A DNA stretch of 64,000 bases. It comes from Amorphus sp040750475 (lineage in GTDB: Bacteria; Pseudomonadota; Alphaproteobacteria; Rhizobiales; Amorphaceae). Of this stretch, positions 1 through 8,911 are shown one piece after another; the first letter of the stretch is position 1, and each line of letters opens with the position of its first letter. The position numbers and the translations under genes are program-made. Below the pieces are notes generated by a model, which was not told where the DNA came from, ran no database searches, and saw nothing but the letters and a program-made list of their open reading frames with translations. The DNA lies in the NCBI RefSeq assembly GCF_040750475.1, contig NZ_JABJVY010000004.1:191220-255219 (forward strand), in the 5' to 3' direction.

Positions 1-152
1 GGGATCGGACGGAAAACCGGTGTCCACTTCCTGATCCCGCCGTTTTTCCTACGCGGGATCGGACGGAAAACCGGTGTCCACTTTTCCTGATCCCGCCGTT
101 TTTCCTACGCGGGATCGGACGGAAAACCGGTGTCCACTTTTCCTGATCCCGC
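1..152. repeat. Tandem array of family A hairpin, about 56-bp period, cut by the window edge
   Basis: Units begin at 1, 55 and 111. The first is 54 bp because it lacks two T in the inner stem; the second is 56 bp; the third is partial. In unit 2 the outer stem is GCGGGATC (53-60) with GATCCCGC (89-96), the inner stem GGAAAA (65-70) with TTTTCC (82-87), and the 11-nt loop lies at 71-81. The array probably continues to the left of the window. It ends about 80 bp before xseB. Confidence 0.9.
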
Positions 153-230
153 TTGCGGGGCTTGCCTTGGCGGGCCGGGGACGGCATGCGTGGGGGAAGA
201 GATCGCCCCCGAACACCAAAGAGGCTTCGC

Positions 231-491
231 GTGACCGAGACCACGCCCACCATTCCCGAAGACATCGCCGCCCTGAGCTTCGAGCAGGCGCTGGCAGAGC
301 TGGAGAAAATCGTCGGGAAGCTGGAGCAGGGCGAGGTCCCGCTGGAAGAATCAATCGCGATCTATGAGCGCGGCGAAGCGCTCAAGAACCATTGCGAGAC
401 GCTCCTGCGTCGCGCCGAGCTACGCGTGGAGAAGATCCAGGCCCGCGCCGACGGCACCGCCGGCGGCACCGAGCCGTTCGATCCGAGCTGA
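231..491 (+). CDS. xseB: Exodeoxyribonuclease VII small subunit
   Basis: 86-aa protein, close to the roughly 80-aa norm of XseB, the small subunit that binds XseA to form the exonuclease degrading single-stranded DNA into oligonucleotides. It shows the family pattern SFEQALAELEKIV, then LEQGEVPLEESI and a second helix rich in Glu and Arg, consistent with the known helical hairpin. I chose the GTG at 231 because AAAGAGG lies just upstream and homology begins there; a TTG at 153 in the same frame reads through repeat-flanking sequence. It is convergent with dxs. Confidence 0.93.
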   Translation: MTETTPTIPEDIAALSFEQALAELEKIVGKLEQGEVPLEESIAIYERGEALKNHCETLLRRAELRVEKIQARADGTAGGTEPFDPS

Positions 492-498
492 CAGTAAA

Positions 499-541
499 GT
501 CCCACAAAAAGTGGGAACCGGATCTCCGTCCGCATTTGCGG
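499..541. repeat. Degenerate family A copy and two small hairpins between xseB and dxs
   Basis: The conserved loop GTGGGAACCGG is intact at 511-521, but the inner stem no longer pairs. Two short hairpins remain: CCCAC (501-505) with GTGGG (511-515), and CCGCA (530-534) with TGCGG (537-541). There is no T-run on either strand. It lies between two convergent genes, so a role in 3' end formation is possible but only inferred. Confidence 0.6.
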
Positions 542-556
542 AGAAAAATTAGCACC

Positions 557-2488
557 TCACGCCCTCTTGGCGAGGGTGACCTGATCGCGGCCGAGCGTCT
601 CGAACACGGTCCCGACGATCCCGGCGGAATCGAGCCCGGCATCGGCGTACATCCGATCCGGCTTGCCATGGTCGATGAACGCATCCGGCAGCACCAGCGG
701 CCGCACCCTGAGGCCGGTGTCGAGCAGGCCTTCGCTTGCCAGCGTGTGCAGCACATGGCTGCCGAAGCCGCCCACGGCGCCTTCTTCGATGGTGATCAGG
801 ATCTGGTGCTCGCGGGCGAGCCGACGAAGAAGCTCGACATCCAGCGGCTTGGCGAAACGGGCATCGGCGACGGTCGTCGACACGCCCTGCGCCTCCAGCT
901 CCTCCGCCGCCTTCAGCGCCGCGGCGAGCCGGGTGCCGAACGACAACAGCGCCACTGTCGTTCCTTCCCGGAGGACCCGTCCCTTGCCGATCGCAAGTGG
1001 CACGCCCTCTTCCGGCATATCGACGCCGACGCCCTCGCCGCGCGGATAACGCAGCGCGATCGGCCCTTCGTCATAGGCAGCCGCCGTCGCGACCATATGG
1101 CGGAGTTCCGCCTCGTCGGCCGCCGCCATCACGGCCATGTCGGGCAGACAGGCCAAATAGGCGATGTCGAACGCGCCGGCATGGGTCGGCCCATCGGCGC
1201 CCACAAAACCGGCCCGGTCGATCGCGAACCGCACGGGGAGCTTCTGGATCGCCACGTCGTGCACGATCTGATCGTAGGCCCGCTGAAGGAAGGTGGAATA
1301 GATCGCCACGAACGGCTTCATGCCGGCGGCCGCAAGTCCGCCTGCGAACGTTACCGCATGCTGCTCGGCGATCCCGACATCGAACGTCCGGTTCGGGAAC
1401 ACCTCCTGGAACATGTCGACCCCGGTGCCCGACGGCATCGCCGCCGTGATCGCCACCACCCGGTCGTCCTTGCGAGCCTCCGAAATCAGACTCTGGCCGA
1501 ACACCTTGGTGTAGCTCGGCGCGTTGGAAACCGCCTTCACCTGCTTGCCGGTAACCACATCGAAGGTGGAAACGCCGTGATATTTGTCCGACGATCCCTC
1601 AGCCGGCGCGTAGCCCTTGCCCTTCTGAGTCACCACGTGAACCAGGATCGGGCCGCGCTTGGCGTCGCGGACATTCTTCAGGACCGGCAGGAGATGGTGG
1701 AAATTGTGCCCGTCGATCGGGCCGACATAATAGAACCCCATCTCCTCAAACAGGGTGCCGCCCATGGCGAGCCCGCGGGCGAACTCCTCCGCACGGGCCG
1801 CGCCGCGCTCCACGAAGCGCGGCAGGTGGCTGACGATGCCCTTCACGGCCTCGCGCATGGAGACATAGGCCTCGCCGGAAGTCAGCCGCGCCAGATAGGC
1901 GCTCATGGCGCCAACCGGCGGCGCAATCGACATGTCGTTGTCGTTGAGGATGACGATCAGCCGCTCATCCATCGCGCCGGCATTGTTCATCGCCTCGTAG
2001 GCCATGCCCGCGGACATCGCCCCGTCGCCGATCACCGATACGACATTGTGCTTCTCGCCCAGAAGATCGCGCGCGACCGCAAAACCGAGACCGGCTGAAA
2101 TCGATGTGGAGGAGTGCGCGGCTCCGAACGGATCGAACTCCGACTCCGCGCGCTTGGTGAAGCCGGACAGCCCGCCCGCCTGCCGCAGCGTCCGGATCCG
2201 GTCGCGCCGGCCGGTCAGGATCTTGTGCGGATAGCACTGGTGACCAACGTCCCAGATCAGCTTGTCGCGCGGGGTCTCGAACACATAGTGCAACGCAACG
2301 GTCAGCTCCACCACGCCCAGGCCGGCGCCCAAGTGCCCGCCGGTGACCGATACGGCATCGATCGTCTCCTGCCGGAGCTCGTTCGCAAGCTGCTTGAGGT
2401 CGGCTTCCGAAAGCTGCCTCAAGTCGGCCGGCACGCCGATCTTGTCCAGGAGCGGCGTTTGGAATGTCGGATGACGGTCGTCAGTCAT
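557..2488 (-). CDS. dxs: 1-deoxy-D-xylulose-5-phosphate synthase
   Basis: 643-aa DXS, the thiamine-diphosphate enzyme that condenses pyruvate and glyceraldehyde 3-phosphate in the first step of the MEP isoprenoid pathway. The product also feeds thiamine and pyridoxal synthesis. Visible: His51 in GGHLG, the ThDP/Mg motif GDGAMSA (154-160) followed by NDND (182-185), and the transketolase-type central and C-terminal domains. Length is normal for the family. Start at 2488 (MTDDRHP) is chosen because homology begins there; an in-frame start 57 bp upstream adds an unlikely leader. Isoprenoid supply links it loosely to ubiE and ubiB near 47-49 kb. Confidence 0.97.
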   Translation of the reverse strand: MTDDRHPTFQTPLLDKIGVPADLRQLSEADLKQLANELRQETIDAVSVTGGHLGAGLGVVELTVALHYVFETPRDKLIWDVGHQCYPHKILTGRRDRIRTLRQAGGLSGFTKRAESEFDPFGAAHSSTSISAGLGFAVARDLLGEKHNVVSVIGDGAMSAGMAYEAMNNAGAMDERLIVILNDNDMSIAPPVGAMSAYLARLTSGEAYVSMREAVKGIVSHLPRFVERGAARAEEFARGLAMGGTLFEEMGFYYVGPIDGHNFHHLLPVLKNVRDAKRGPILVHVVTQKGKGYAPAEGSSDKYHGVSTFDVVTGKQVKAVSNAPSYTKVFGQSLISEARKDDRVVAITAAMPSGTGVDMFQEVFPNRTFDVGIAEQHAVTFAGGLAAAGMKPFVAIYSTFLQRAYDQIVHDVAIQKLPVRFAIDRAGFVGADGPTHAGAFDIAYLACLPDMAVMAAADEAELRHMVATAAAYDEGPIALRYPRGEGVGVDMPEEGVPLAIGKGRVLREGTTVALLSFGTRLAAALKAAEELEAQGVSTTVADARFAKPLDVELLRRLAREHQILITIEEGAVGGFGSHVLHTLASEGLLDTGLRVRPLVLPDAFIDHGKPDRMYADAGLDSAGIVGTVFETLGRDQVTLAKRA

Positions 2489-2649
2489 GCTGTCCTTCGG
2501 TCCGATCGCCCGTTCCCGAAACAGGATGGGCTGATCGCGCAACATATCAAGTCGGTCAATCTGCCAGATCGGCGCCGCCCCCGTCGACCGGCTTCTGGCA
2601 AAGGTCTAGCGGCACGACGAGAGCCTGCCAACCGCTGTCGCTGTCGGTC

Positions 2650-3564
2650 TCAACGCTCGGGCAGCGGAATCAGTTCGTCCTCACCAGGAACGCGCGCGAA
2701 CCGTCCTGCTTTCCAATCGGCTTTGGCATCGTCGATGCGTTCCTTAGACGAGGAGACGAAATTCCACCAGATATAGCGCGGCCCGTCCATGGAAGCGCCC
2801 CCGACCAGGACGGCGCGCACGGCGGAAAGCGCGGTCAGGGTCGCGGCGTGTTTGGGATGGAACACGATCAGCCGACCCGGCTCGTAGCGTTCGCCGGCAA
2901 TCTCGACCTCGCCGGAGATCAAATAGAGCGCCCGCTCCTCGTGGCCGGCGTCCAGAGGCAATCGCGCGCCCGGCTCCAGCACAATGTCGGCATAGAGCGT
3001 ATCGGAATAGGTGGTGACCGCCGACGACAGGCCGTAGAGCGAGCCGATCATCATCCGCACCTGCTTGCCTTCGCCTTCCGCCACCGGCAGGTCCGCGCCG
3101 CCATGGTGGAAGAATGCCGGCTCGACCTCCTCCATCTCCTTCGGAAGCGCGACCCACAGCTGAAGTCCGAGCATGTGCGGCCCTTTGACCCTCTCCTCCG
3201 CCGGCGAGCGCTCGGAATGGGCAATCCCCTTGCCCGCCGTCATCCAGTTGATTTCGCCCGGTCGGATCGCCTGCACCGAGCCGAGGCTGTCGCGGTGCAT
3301 GATCTCGCCTTCGAACAGATAGGTGACCGTGGCAAGGCCGATATGGGGATGCGGGCGCACGTCGAGGCCTTCGCCGACCGGCAGATCGGCCGGCCCCATC
3401 TGATCGAAAAAGATGAACGGCCCGACCATCTGCCGGCGTGCGGAGGGAAGCGCGCGGCGCACCTCGAAGCCGCCGATATCGCGCGCCCGAGGCACGATGA
3501 CCGTCTCGATCGGCGAGCCGCCCTCGTCCACGCTTTCCGGGAAGTCCGTTGGCTGCCAGCTCAT
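2650..3564 (-). CDS. Pirin family protein
   Basis: 304-aa bicupin of the pirin family. These are iron-binding nuclear or cytosolic proteins in eukaryotes, and some bacterial members have quercetin 2,3-dioxygenase activity. The four metal ligands are visible: His72 and His74 in PHPHIGLATV, and His116 and Glu118 in GKGIAHSE. The start at 3564 (MSWQP) has GAGGAG seven bases upstream; an in-frame ATG at 3615 would add 17 residues with a weaker site. It is 161 bp upstream of dxs on the same strand. The substrate cannot be told from sequence. Confidence 0.9.
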   Translation of the reverse strand: MSWQPTDFPESVDEGGSPIETVIVPRARDIGGFEVRRALPSARRQMVGPFIFFDQMGPADLPVGEGLDVRPHPHIGLATVTYLFEGEIMHRDSLGSVQAIRPGEINWMTAGKGIAHSERSPAEERVKGPHMLGLQLWVALPKEMEEVEPAFFHHGGADLPVAEGEGKQVRMMIGSLYGLSSAVTTYSDTLYADIVLEPGARLPLDAGHEERALYLISGEVEIAGERYEPGRLIVFHPKHAATLTALSAVRAVLVGGASMDGPRYIWWNFVSSSKERIDDAKADWKAGRFARVPGEDELIPLPER

Positions 3565-3867
3565 CGGCGCGCTCCTCGCCCCCCGCCCAAGGATCGGCTG
3601 ACGGGGAATGTCCATGTTCGCTCTTCGGTATCTAGGGCTGTGGTGCGGCCAAAGCGAGGCTCGCAGAAAACCCGGCTTTCCGGTTCGCTCCGAACATTAG
3701 AAGGGTTGGGGCGAAACCGGTGCCGCTTTCCTCAGACTTCCGCGCAGCCAGCGCGCGACCGCGCGCCGGCCGGTCAAGAGGCGCGGAGCGCAGCGACCAC
3801 GGCGAAAGACCAGGCCGCGCCCGCGCAGCCGCGAACAAAGCGAGCTGGCGTGAGCGAGAAAAACGAC

Positions 3868-4230
3868 GGAAAACCGGTTCCCACTTTTCCTCGCCCCGCT
3901 AAAGATCACGACGGCTTTGGCTCGCCGCCGCCAAAGCCGTAAACGTGATCGACACCCATTTCGAGCGGGGCGCGGGCGGAAAACCGGTTCCCACTTTTCC
4001 TCGCCCCGCTAAAGATCACGACGGCTTTGGCTCGCCACCGCCAAAGCCGTAAACGTGATCGACACCCATTTCGAGCGGGGCGCGGGCGGAAAACCGGTTC
4101 CCACTTTTCCTCGCCCCGCTAAAGATCACGACGGCTTTGGCTCGCCGCCGCCAAAGCCGTAAACGTGATCGACACCCATTTCGAGCGGGGCGCGGGCGGA
4201 AAACCGGTTCCCACTTTTCCTCGCCCCGCT
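3868..4230. repeat. Tandem array, exact 110-bp period, 3.3 copies (family A plus a second palindrome)
   Basis: Units start at 3868, 3978 and 4088, with a 33-bp partial unit at 4198. They are nearly identical. Each holds the family A hairpin (inner stem 3978-3983 with 3995-4000, outer AGCGGGGCG 3964-3972 with CGCCCCGCT 4002-4010) and a second palindrome: GATCACG 3904-3910 with CGTGATC 3944-3950, and ACGGCTTTGG 3911-3920 with CCAAAGCCGT 3931-3940. The whole stretch 3616-4376 holds no gene I can support; 3690-3860 is GC-rich and repeat-like. Confidence 0.95.
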
Positions 4231-4376
4231 CAGGGTTTAAGGCAGTAGAAGTCGGCGCCCGACGAACGACCGGGCGGCCGCGATTGCGCATTGTCCGCCG
4301 GGGCCGACGCCCCGACCTTTGTGACGTCGACGGCCAGGCCGCACACGGCTTGGTCCTGCCGAACCCGGATGGCCTC

Positions 4377-5816
4377 ATGGTCCAAGCAATCGCGCCCATT
4401 GTCGCCGTCCTGATCGGATCCGGCTTCATGCTGGCCGGCTACGGCTTGCAGTCCACCCTGCTGCCGCTCAGGGGCGAGCTGGAAGGCTTTTCCGAGCTTT
4501 CGCTCGGCCTGTTGGGGTCCGCCTACTATATCGGATTCGTTGCCGGCTGCCTGTTCGGCCCGTTTGTGATTCTGAGATCCGGCCACATCCGCGCCTTCGC
4601 CGCGATGGTGGCGATCGGCTCGGCCGCCGCGCTCGCCTTCCCGCTCCTGGTCGCGCCGACGAGCTGGAGCCTGTTCCGTCTCCTGTTCGGCTTCTGCATC
4701 GCCTGCCTGTTCAACATCGTAGAGAGCTGGCTCAACGACAAGGCGACCAACACCACCCGCGGCCAGGTGATGTCGGCCTACGTTCTGGTCTCGTTCGGAA
4801 CGATCATGCTGGGCCAGCTCGCGGTCACGCTCTATCCGATCACCGATTTCGCCCAGTTCGCGCTGTCCTCGATCCTTTTGTCGCTGGCGGCGGTGCCGAT
4901 CGCGCTCACCAATTCCGGTCAACCCGCCCCGATCGCCGTTGTCCGCTTCCGGCCGCATCACCTGTTTCGCAGCACGCCTGCCGCCTTCGTGGGCGCGACC
5001 GGCAGTGGCCTGATCCTGGGCGCCATCTGGGGCTTCGGTCCGGTGTTCGTGACCTCGCTCGGCTATTCCGCCAATACCGCGGCAGTGTTCATGAGCCTTT
5101 GCTTCGTCGGCGGCGCGATCGGCCAATATCCGCTCGGCCGTTTGTCCGACTTCTACGACCGTCGTATCGTCATGGTCGCGGCGATGGTGGCCTCGACCAT
5201 TTTCGCGCTGTTGCTGGCCAGGGCCGAGGCAGAAAGCTGGTGGCTTTTGGCCGCGCTCGGTTTTGGCTTCGGCGCGATGGCGTTCCCCGGCTACTCGCTC
5301 GCCGCCGCCCACGCCTTCGATTCCACCGCCTCGGAAGACATGGTGGAGACGTCGGCGACGGTGCTGCTTCTCTACGGAGCGGGCTCCATCATCGGGCCGC
5401 TGATTGCCGCCGTGGTGATGAAGTCGGCCGGACCGGGCGGGCTGTTCCTCTATTGCGCGGTGGTCCAGCTCCTGCTCGCCGCCTTCATCCTGGTGCGGAT
5501 CCGCAAGCGGGCCGCGCTCACCACCGAGGAGAAGTCGGACTTCGACATCTACTCCACCGCGCCGGTCGGCGGCGCCATCACGCCGGAGGCCGTCGACGAA
5601 AGCCATCCGCAAATGGAAATGCCGGAGCCGCCGGAAACCGTCGAATCGGAGTTCGACCATCTGGTGGAAACCGCCGGCTTTCCGCTGCCGGATGCCGAGA
5701 CCGATTATGACGATCTTCTGCAGGCGCCCGCAGGCGAGGAGCCGCTGGACGCGCTGTCCGACGAGGTCAATCGTGGCGGCGGCAATATGCCGGATTCCGA
5801 ATCCCGATCGTCGTGA
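4377..5816 (+). CDS. MFS transporter (YcaD-like)
   Basis: 479-aa major facilitator protein with about 12 hydrophobic segments. Family marks include PLRGELEGFSELSLGLLGSAYY in the first loops (two overlapping stretches), RLLFGFCIACLFNIVESWLND in the middle, and the repeat GQYPLGRLSDFYDRR in the second half. It resembles YcaD-type permeases of unknown substrate. The last 75 residues form an acidic hydrophilic cytoplasmic tail not needed for transport. I chose the ATG at 4377 because the open frame upstream runs into the 110-bp repeat array. The ribosome binding site is weak, so the start is uncertain by a few codons. Confidence 0.85.
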   Translation: MVQAIAPIVAVLIGSGFMLAGYGLQSTLLPLRGELEGFSELSLGLLGSAYYIGFVAGCLFGPFVILRSGHIRAFAAMVAIGSAAALAFPLLVAPTSWSLFRLLFGFCIACLFNIVESWLNDKATNTTRGQVMSAYVLVSFGTIMLGQLAVTLYPITDFAQFALSSILLSLAAVPIALTNSGQPAPIAVVRFRPHHLFRSTPAAFVGATGSGLILGAIWGFGPVFVTSLGYSANTAAVFMSLCFVGGAIGQYPLGRLSDFYDRRIVMVAAMVASTIFALLLARAEAESWWLLAALGFGFGAMAFPGYSLAAAHAFDSTASEDMVETSATVLLLYGAGSIIGPLIAAVVMKSAGPGGLFLYCAVVQLLLAAFILVRIRKRAALTTEEKSDFDIYSTAPVGGAITPEAVDESHPQMEMPEPPETVESEFDHLVETAGFPLPDAETDYDDLLQAPAGEEPLDALSDEVNRGGGNMPDSESRSS

Positions 5817-5991
5817 GCGCTTTGTCAGTTTGGTGATGGAACGGAACAGCCGGTCCCCATTTCCGAATCCCTTCCCCCTGCGACCGTGCGACGCCGCTCG
5901 GCCTGTTTCGGCAGGCCAGATCGTTGCCTAAATTGCCGGCAGACGTACGGCGGTTGCGCGACCGTACACCCGAGAGACAGGATCACCGGAC

Positions 5992-6585
5992 ATGAAGGCC
6001 GTACGCTACGTCGCCTGGGGACTGGTCATACTCGTGGCCGCGGCAGCCGCCGCCGCTTCGATCGGCTGGTATACCGGCGAGCTCGGCGACCAGAACAAGA
6101 CCGCGATCGGCGGACCGTTCACCCTGGTCGACACCGAGGGCAACACCGTTACCGAGGCCGATTTCGAAGGCAAGCCCCGGGCGATGTTCTTCGGCTTCAC
6201 CTTCTGTCCGGATGTCTGCCCCACCACGCTCTATGAAGCCGGAGGCTGGCTCGACGCGCTCGGCGACAAGGCCGACGATCTCAATTTGCTGTACGTGACC
6301 GTCGATCCCGAACGCGACACGCCCGAGCAGATGAAGCTCTATCTCTCCTCGTTCGACCCGCGCATCATCGGCCTTTCGGGCAGCCGCGAGCAGATCGACG
6401 AGGTGATCAAGAACTACCGCGTTTATGCCCGCAAGGTGGAGTTGGACGACGGCGACTACACGATGGATCACACCGCCTCGGTCATGCTGTTCGACGCGGA
6501 CGGCAATTTCAAAGGCACGATCGACTATCGCGAGCCGACCGAGAACGCCGTCGCGAAGCTGGAACGGCTCGTCGACGGAAGCTGA
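5992..6585 (+). CDS. SCO1/SenC family copper chaperone
   Basis: 197-aa membrane-anchored thioredoxin-fold protein that helps deliver copper to the CuA site of cytochrome c oxidase in the periplasm. An N-terminal hydrophobic segment (about residues 7-25) acts as anchor. The copper ligands are visible: Cys72 and Cys76 in FCPDVCP and His160 in MDHTA. The ACAGG near the start supports the ATG at 5992. It is followed by a 44-codon membrane ORF and tlyA on the same strand. No oxidase genes lie in the window. Confidence 0.93.
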   Translation: MKAVRYVAWGLVILVAAAAAAASIGWYTGELGDQNKTAIGGPFTLVDTEGNTVTEADFEGKPRAMFFGFTFCPDVCPTTLYEAGGWLDALGDKADDLNLLYVTVDPERDTPEQMKLYLSSFDPRIIGLSGSREQIDEVIKNYRVYARKVELDDGDYTMDHTASVMLFDADGNFKGTIDYREPTENAVAKLERLVDGS

Positions 6586-6704
6586 CGCCATCGAACGGAC
6601 GGCCGCTCGGCGCAGACGGTTTCCGTCGACCGACGGAACCGGTAAGATAGCGTCTGATCCGTACGCTGTTCGCGCGCGCGATCGGACAAGGACCAATCGA
6701 CCAA

Positions 6705-6839
6705 ATGACGAAGCCCGTCGCCCTGGGGGTCTCCCTGCTGCTCGTCGCGTTGCTCGCGACCGCCGGCGTGTTGTGGATCGGCTACGGCGACGACATTTTC
6801 GTGGAGCACATGCTCGCGACGCTGGCGGGCTGCTTTTGA
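6705..6839 (+). CDS. Small single-pass membrane protein, 44 aa
   Basis: The ORF reads MTKPVALGV, then a hydrophobic helix of about 20 residues, then a short tail with YGDDIFVEHMLATL and AGCF at the end. It sits between the SCO gene and tlyA on the same strand, with its stop 13 bp before tlyA. I do not recognise a named family. Small ORFs of similar make-up occur next to SCO or tlyA genes in related bacteria as far as I recall, so I call it a probable gene. No function can be assigned. Confidence 0.6.
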   Translation: MTKPVALGVSLLLVALLATAGVLWIGYGDDIFVEHMLATLAGCF

Positions 6840-6852
6840 TCATCCGCATCCC

Positions 6853-7629
6853 GTGACCGCTGCTGCCGCCTCCTCCTTCGCCCCCACAAAGGGTCCGGTG
6901 CGCCTCGACCAGGCGCTCGCGGAACGCGGCCTTGCGCGCTCGCGCGCCGCTGCCCGCGATGCCATTCTGCGCGGCGCTGTGTCGGTGGACGGGAAGGCCG
7001 TATCGCGCCCGTCCGCGAAGGTCGCGCCCGACGCGGAAATCGTCGTGGACGACCCGGCTGGCGGCTACGTCTCGCGCGGAGCGCTGAAGCTCATTGCCGC
7101 GCTGGATGCCTTCGCCATCGATCCCGCCGGAGCCGAAGCCCTCGACCTCGGCGCCTCCACCGGCGGGTTTACCCAGGTGCTCCTGGAGCGCGGCGCAGAC
7201 CGAGTGACGGCGGTGGATGTCGGGCACGGCCAGCTCGCACCGGAGATCGCCGCCGACCCGCGCGTTGTGGCAATCGAAGGGCTGAACGTCCGCGAACTGA
7301 CAGCGGATCGTCTGGCGGCAGCTCCCTCCCTGATCGTCGCCGACTTAAGCTTCATCTCGCTCACCCGTGCGCTGGGGCCGGCGCTTGCGCTTGCCGCCCC
7401 GGGCGCGACCCTTGCCGCTTTGGTCAAGCCGCAATTCGAGGTCGGGCGCGACGGCGTCGGCAAGGGCGGGATCGTGCGCGACGAGGCGCGGGTGGAGGCG
7501 GCGCTCGTCGCCGTCCGCGCCTTTGTCACCGAAGCCGGATGGCAGGTGATCGGGTTGATCGCCTCGCCGATTGCCGGCGGCGACGGCAATCGGGAATATC
7601 TGATCGCGGCACGGAGGGCGGAGCGATGA
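6853..7629 (+). CDS. tlyA: TlyA family rRNA (cytidine-2'-O)-methyltransferase
   Basis: 258-aa protein with an N-terminal S4 RNA-binding domain (about 16-75) and a C-terminal FtsJ-like SAM methyltransferase domain with the SAM motif LDLGASTGGF (98-107). TlyA enzymes 2'-O-methylate rRNA cytidines; the hemolysin name is historical. The start is GTG at 6853. Its TGA overlaps the ATG of the next methyltransferase by four bases, so the two are translationally coupled and probably both act on ribosomal or transfer RNA. Confidence 0.93.
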   Translation: MTAAAASSFAPTKGPVRLDQALAERGLARSRAAARDAILRGAVSVDGKAVSRPSAKVAPDAEIVVDDPAGGYVSRGALKLIAALDAFAIDPAGAEALDLGASTGGFTQVLLERGADRVTAVDVGHGQLAPEIAADPRVVAIEGLNVRELTADRLAAAPSLIVADLSFISLTRALGPALALAAPGATLAALVKPQFEVGRDGVGKGGIVRDEARVEAALVAVRAFVTEAGWQVIGLIASPIAGGDGNREYLIAARRAER

Positions 7630-8903
7630 GCCGCGGCCGCCCGCGCAACCGCGGCCGAAGCGCCCGGCCGGCGCCTCCGCCCAAGCGGATGACCGTCACA
7701 ATCGACGCCCTCGGACACCACGGCGACGGCATCGTGCGGGGCGATCCGCCGATCTACGTTCCGCGCACGCTTGCCGGCGAGACCGTAGACATCGAAGTCT
7801 CGGGAAGCCGAGCCACCCTGCTCGCGGTCAAGACCCCCTCGCCCGACCGGGTCGAGCCGCCCTGCCCGCACTTCGGAAGCTGCGGCGGCTGTGCGCTCCA
7901 GCACATGGCCGAACCCGCCTACCGGGCCTGGAAGCGCGAGCTGGTCTTAGCCGCGCTTACCGCCCGCGGCTTTGCAACCCCAATCGATTCCCTGATTTCG
8001 GCGCGACCCCACACCCGCCGGCGCGCGGTCTTGAGCGCGGAGGCGCGCGGCCGCTCGCTCGCCCTGGGCTATCATGAGCGCAGCTCCCACAGCCTGGTCG
8101 ACATCCAGTCCTGCCTGGTGCTGACGCCGGGACTGGAAGCGCTGCTGCCCGCGCTGCGCACGCTCGCAAAGCCTTTCCAGGCGAAGGGCGGCCTCCGGCT
8201 GACGGTCACGGAAACCGAAACCGGGATCGATCTGGCGATCGAAGGCGGTCGCGAACCCGACCCAACCGCCCTCGCTACCCTTACAGAGACCATGCACACG
8301 GCCGGGATCGCCCGTCTCAGCCACGACGGCGAGGCGGTCATCATGCTCACCGAGCCGGTCGTCGCCATCGGTCCCGCGCGGGTGGGGCTACCTCCCGCCG
8401 CCTTTCTACAGGCGACCCAGGATGCCGAACACGCGCTCGCCGACCATGTGACCGCGGCAGCGGCGGGCGCGAAATCGGCCGTCGACCTGTTTTCCGGCCT
8501 CGGCACGTTCGCCCTGCGCCTGGCCCAAGATCGTCCGGTCCACATGGTAGAATCGGAGCGCGCGCTGGTGGAGGCGGGCCAGGCCGCCGCCCGGCGGACC
8601 TCGGGCTTGAAGCAGGTTACGGGCGAGGTGCGCGACCTCTTCACCTTCCCGCTCGCCACCCGTGAGCTCGACCGCTACGACCTCGTCGTGTTCGATCCGC
8701 CGCGTGCCGGCGCGGCCGCCCAGGCCGCCGAAATCGCCGCCTGCAAGGCGAAGACGGTGGTCGCCGTCTCCTGCAATCCTGCAACGCTCGCCCGCGATCT
8801 CAGGAGTCTGGTCGACGGTGGCTACCGGATCGAGACGGTCACCGCGGTGGACCAATTCCTCTACGCGCCCCATATCGAAGTGGTCGCCGTCTTGAGGAGG
8901 TGA
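7626..8903 (+). CDS. RumA/TrmA-family RNA 5-methyluridine methyltransferase (RlmD-like)
   Basis: 425-aa class I SAM-dependent RNA methyltransferase. The order is an Arg-rich N-terminus, a TRAM-type region (about 21-70), an iron-sulfur cysteine cluster CPHFGSCGGC (Cys80, Cys86, Cys89, with a later Cys in DIQSC), and a Rossmann domain with FDPPRAG and the catalytic-cysteine motif VSCNPATLARDL. Members methylate U1939 or U747 of 23S rRNA or U54 of tRNA; which one is not decidable here. It overlaps tlyA by ATGA at its start and is followed by another methyltransferase after 8 bp. Confidence 0.92.
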   Translation: MSRGRPRNRGRSARPAPPPKRMTVTIDALGHHGDGIVRGDPPIYVPRTLAGETVDIEVSGSRATLLAVKTPSPDRVEPPCPHFGSCGGCALQHMAEPAYRAWKRELVLAALTARGFATPIDSLISARPHTRRRAVLSAEARGRSLALGYHERSSHSLVDIQSCLVLTPGLEALLPALRTLAKPFQAKGGLRLTVTETETGIDLAIEGGREPDPTALATLTETMHTAGIARLSHDGEAVIMLTEPVVAIGPARVGLPPAAFLQATQDAEHALADHVTAAAAGAKSAVDLFSGLGTFALRLAQDRPVHMVESERALVEAGQAAARRTSGLKQVTGEVRDLFTFPLATRELDRYDLVVFDPPRAGAAAQAAEIAACKAKTVVAVSCNPATLARDLRSLVDGGYRIETVTAVDQFLYAPHIEVVAVLRR

Positions 8904-8911
8904 ATCGCGCC

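Noticed and set aside
501..541. Rho-independent terminators in the hairpin-rich gaps (501-541, 27241-27279, 42465-42490, 43775-43799)
   Set aside because: None is followed by a run of T on the relevant strand, so they fit REP-like hairpins better.
492..3615. Inversion of the dxs-pirin block by flanking repeats
   Set aside because: In relatives xseB, dxs and tlyA often run in one direction, but flipping this block would give xseB-pirin-dxs, which does not restore the usual order; more than one event would be needed.
3690..3860. A further GC-rich dispersed element (AGCGCGCGACCGCG-like) also near 25668, 51000 and 63606
   Set aside because: The matches are short and of very low complexity in a GC-rich genome, so chance similarity cannot be excluded by eye.
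1..4230. The tandem arrays (1-152, 3868-4230, 63662-64000) as CRISPR arrays
   Set aside because: The whole period is conserved, there are no unique spacers between repeats, and no cas genes are in the window.
4137..4376. An N-terminal extension of the MFS protein
   Set aside because: It would translate the 110-bp repeat unit and gives basic, non-homologous sequence; transporter homology starts at 4377.
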